Origin: Hyperoplus lanceolatus
Taxonomy: Eukaryota > Chordata > Actinopteri > Uranoscopiformes > Ammodytidae
Direction of reading: 5' to 3'
Length of the DNA stretch: 64,000 nucleotides
Assembly (NCBI GenBank): GCA_026929865.2
Contig: CM049403.1
Coordinates: 3,303,501-3,367,500, forward strand
A program made the translations under genes and the position numbers. Positions 61,915 to 64,000 of the stretch are shown piece after piece (position 1 is the stretch's first letter; the number at the start of each line of letters is the position of its first letter). The notes beneath the pieces were generated by a model, which was given only the letters and a program-made list of their open reading frames with translations, was not told where the DNA came from and ran no database searches.

Positions 61915-62200
61915 ATCAAATCAAATCAAATCAGTTTTATTTGTATAGCCCAAAATCACAAATACATTTGTCTCAGTGGGCTTTACATTTCATACAATAT
62001 GATATATGATATAATATGATACAATATGACACCCTGCCCTTACACCCTTAGCTCGGCTGAGAAAAAACTCCCAGTAAAAACCCTTTACCGGGAGTAAAAA
62101 AAAATGAAGAAATCTCAGGGAGAGTCGACAGAGTAAGGGATCCCTCTCCCAGGACGGACATACTGCAATAGATATCATAAGTACAGAAAATCACAAAGGA
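61915..62200 (+). mobile_element. Retroposon 3'-type fragment, uninterrupted copy
   Basis: aatcaaatcaaatcagtttt, ttgtatagcccaaaatcaca, then cctgcccttacacccttagc and ctctcccaggacggacatac. It gives the empty-site arrangement for the split copy at 48333-51845. Possibly continues toward 62460. Confidence 0.6.
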
Positions 62201-62705
62201 ATTTGATCATTGACCAGGTGATTACATGGTAATACTAAGTAAAGTGCGAATAGTGTAGATGCAGAAAGACTTCAGATGCTGCCAGAGGATCCACACCGTC
62301 TCGTCTCCACCTGGGAAAACTAAGGTTTCCATCGCCGGGGTTACATCCCACGTCTCCTGGTGGCACCCTTAACCACTGCAACATCTTTCACGTTGATGGT
62401 CCATTCTCAGATGTTACCGGAGGGGGGACCAGATCCACACCGTCTCGTCACGACCAGGGAAAACTGGAAGAGGACAGACAGACAACCAGTGAGCAAAGCA
62501 AAAATTAATTTAAAGATTGAACAAGCAAGCGAGTAGAAAGAGTACTATCCTGATGGACGGTGAATCAGGATAGTAAAACCACAATAAGCAATGTATCATG
62601 ATGTATTTGGAGGAACCAGTCAAGTATATTATGTACTGTAATTCAGACATTGAGGTTGAATATAGCCGGAATAGAATAATGCTTCTTTCATGTCCAAATT
62701 TTCTA

Positions 62706-63068
62706 GCCTGGCACGGCCAGCCTACCTACTTCCGCTCAATTTTCATTTCCCTTTAGTAGTCAGTCTCGGTCCGCGGTATATTCGAATGGTTTTCTCCGTA
62801 ACAGATTGTTACCTGTCCAATCAGCGAACAGAGGGCGTGGCTGAGAACAATGACGTGACCAGTTTCAGTTGCGGAAGCCGGCACATAGGCCTACATCACG
62901 ACCAAACGTTATGCGATTGGTTGGCAGATCCAGAGTGGCACTGGGCAGATCCAATAGTTTTAAACTTCAACAGACACCCGCCTTCAACTGAGTTAACGTT
63001 TGTCAATTGAGCGATTCCAGACCTTCTATACCAATTAAATGAAGTACGATGGTCTGGTAGGACTAGGC
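62706..63068. mobile_element. Possible Harbinger-like MITE, related to 11858-13293
   Basis: Starts GCCTGGCACGGCCAGCC and ends ggtctggtaggactaggc, imperfect inverses that share the GCCT…CAGACC pattern of the 11858 element. TA lies at both borders. Target duplication is unclear. Confidence 0.45.
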
Positions 63069-63646
63069 TACAAATTTTGGACTATTGACATTAGATTAGA
63101 TTGGCGGTCTAATCCGGCTCTTTGGATTGAATGGTGGAATAGTGGACTATTCAGGGTCAGCCCTCGAAGGTAGGATGCTCTAGCCCAGTCTAGTAAACAC
63201 ACTGCTATGTTGTCCTGGTTTGACAGTTACTCTGTGTGACCAGGGCTCACCAAAAAGCTGCGAGGAAACTAACAGCATAACACTGGAGAAAAGATATACA
63301 GTTCTCTCCCGCACATACTTCAGTCAAGTTACCCTCCCACAACTGTAGGACAATGTTGAGACGGAGCTTAAGAAATTGATTGATTGACTGTCTTTATTTC
63401 GAACATGCAAGCAATACATTTTTTTTAAATAACGATAGATGAATAAATAAAAAAACAAATGCGAAAAAAAAGAAAAAAATACACACTTTCTACATGCTCG
63501 AAAGGGGGTAGGAGGAAGTAAAAAACGTAGATCAATTTAGCTTAGATAGTTAGTATTATTTTATTAACATGTCAGTATATATGATATAAAGCTATAATGA
63601 TGCATATATATGAATAATTATATTATATATATATATATATATATTA
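63069..63646. other. Unassigned sequence
   Basis: AT-rich, with a short (TA)n run near 63628-63645. Confidence 0.45.
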
Positions 63647-63905
63647 TGGGGTGACTGTGGCTCAGGTGGTTAAGCGGGTTGGCCAACAATCCAAGGGTTG
63701 GCAGTTCGATCTCCGCCCGGCCACCTGTGCCATGGTTGTTGTGTCCTTAGGCAAGACACTTCACCCCACCTTGCCTTGTGTGAATGTGTATGACTGCTGT
63801 TGGCGCTGAATGGCTACTACCACCGGGATGACTGTGTGTGAACGAATTGAACCTGGAACCCTGTAAAGCGCTTTGAGTCACTGAGAAATAAAGTGCTATA
63901 TAAAT
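63647..63905 (+). mobile_element. tRNA-derived SINE
   Basis: A box (TGGCTCAGGTGGTTAAGCGG) and B box (GCAGTTCGATCTCC) at the head, a body shared with 7328-7530, and a tail reading tgtaaagcgctttgag…aagtgctatataaat followed by an (att)n run. This order is that of fish tRNA-derived SINEs with an L2/CR1-like tail. Confidence 0.85.
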
Positions 63906-64000
63906 CCAATCAATTATTATTATTATTATGTATATAAATATATATGTACAAATGATGCCACAATAAAGGACTAGTGGTCAAGCAGGACTGAGCCGTACCT

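Overview
The window looks like intronic and intergenic DNA of a teleost fish, probably a percomorph (inferred from the repeat content, not tested). Evidence is the vertebrate-style exon/intron structure, very dense (CA)n/(TG)n tracts, tRNA-derived SINEs with fish-type tails, Tc1-like elements, and many hAT-like and TTAA-bounded non-autonomous DNA transposons. There are no bacterial genes, CRISPR arrays or operons. Almost every long reading frame is a chance frame, often in a microsatellite or transposon.

One protein-coding gene is supported. Ten short exons on the + strand (6011-6052, 7801-7874, 11588-11656, 13469-13550, 17018-17156, 22832-22897, 28658-28781, 42785-42884, 47033-47091, 51946-52010) have AG/GT borders and join in frame through all nine junctions. 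Together they give 820 nt, about 273 codons, of a multi-pass membrane protein. It carries a GTGILGLP motif followed by an amphipathic first helix pair, a typical signature of the amino acid/auxin permease (AAAP; SLC36/SLC38-like) fold. Both ends are missing: the first exon starts in mid-codon, and the last ends in phase 2 with no convincing successor in the remaining 12 kb. I do not recognise a named orthologue.

The rest is a layered record of transposition, mostly inside the introns of this gene. 1-10 kb: a TIR element (982-1953), TTAA-bounded MITEs and a 1.6-kb hAT element with perfect 8-bp target duplication (8691-10277). 10-23 kb: another hAT-like element, a Harbinger-like TAA-flanked element, three of four copies of a 285-bp MITE, a second large hAT copy keeping a 46-codon reading frame, and a Tc1-like transposase pseudogene. 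25-34 kb: an L1-type ORF2 remnant and a hAT-like element carrying a TA-target insertion. 35-39 kb: two SINEs, one split by an element that itself holds a full inverted copy of the same element, the other split by a hAT MITE with perfect duplication. 40-47 kb: several TIR elements and one hAT inside another. 48-53 kb: an insertion complex in a retroposon tail, then an internally deleted Tc1-like element with a small open frame. 54-56 kb: hAT within hAT, with perfect 8-bp duplications at both levels. 58-64 kb: more TTAA-bounded elements, a fourth MITE copy, a retroposon tail and a tRNA-derived SINE.

The points most worth following are the unrecognised transporter gene, the (TG)54 tract that directly forms the 3' splice site of one of its exons, a possible frame-breaking extra exon, and the nested insertions whose empty sites can be read from paralogous copies in the same window.
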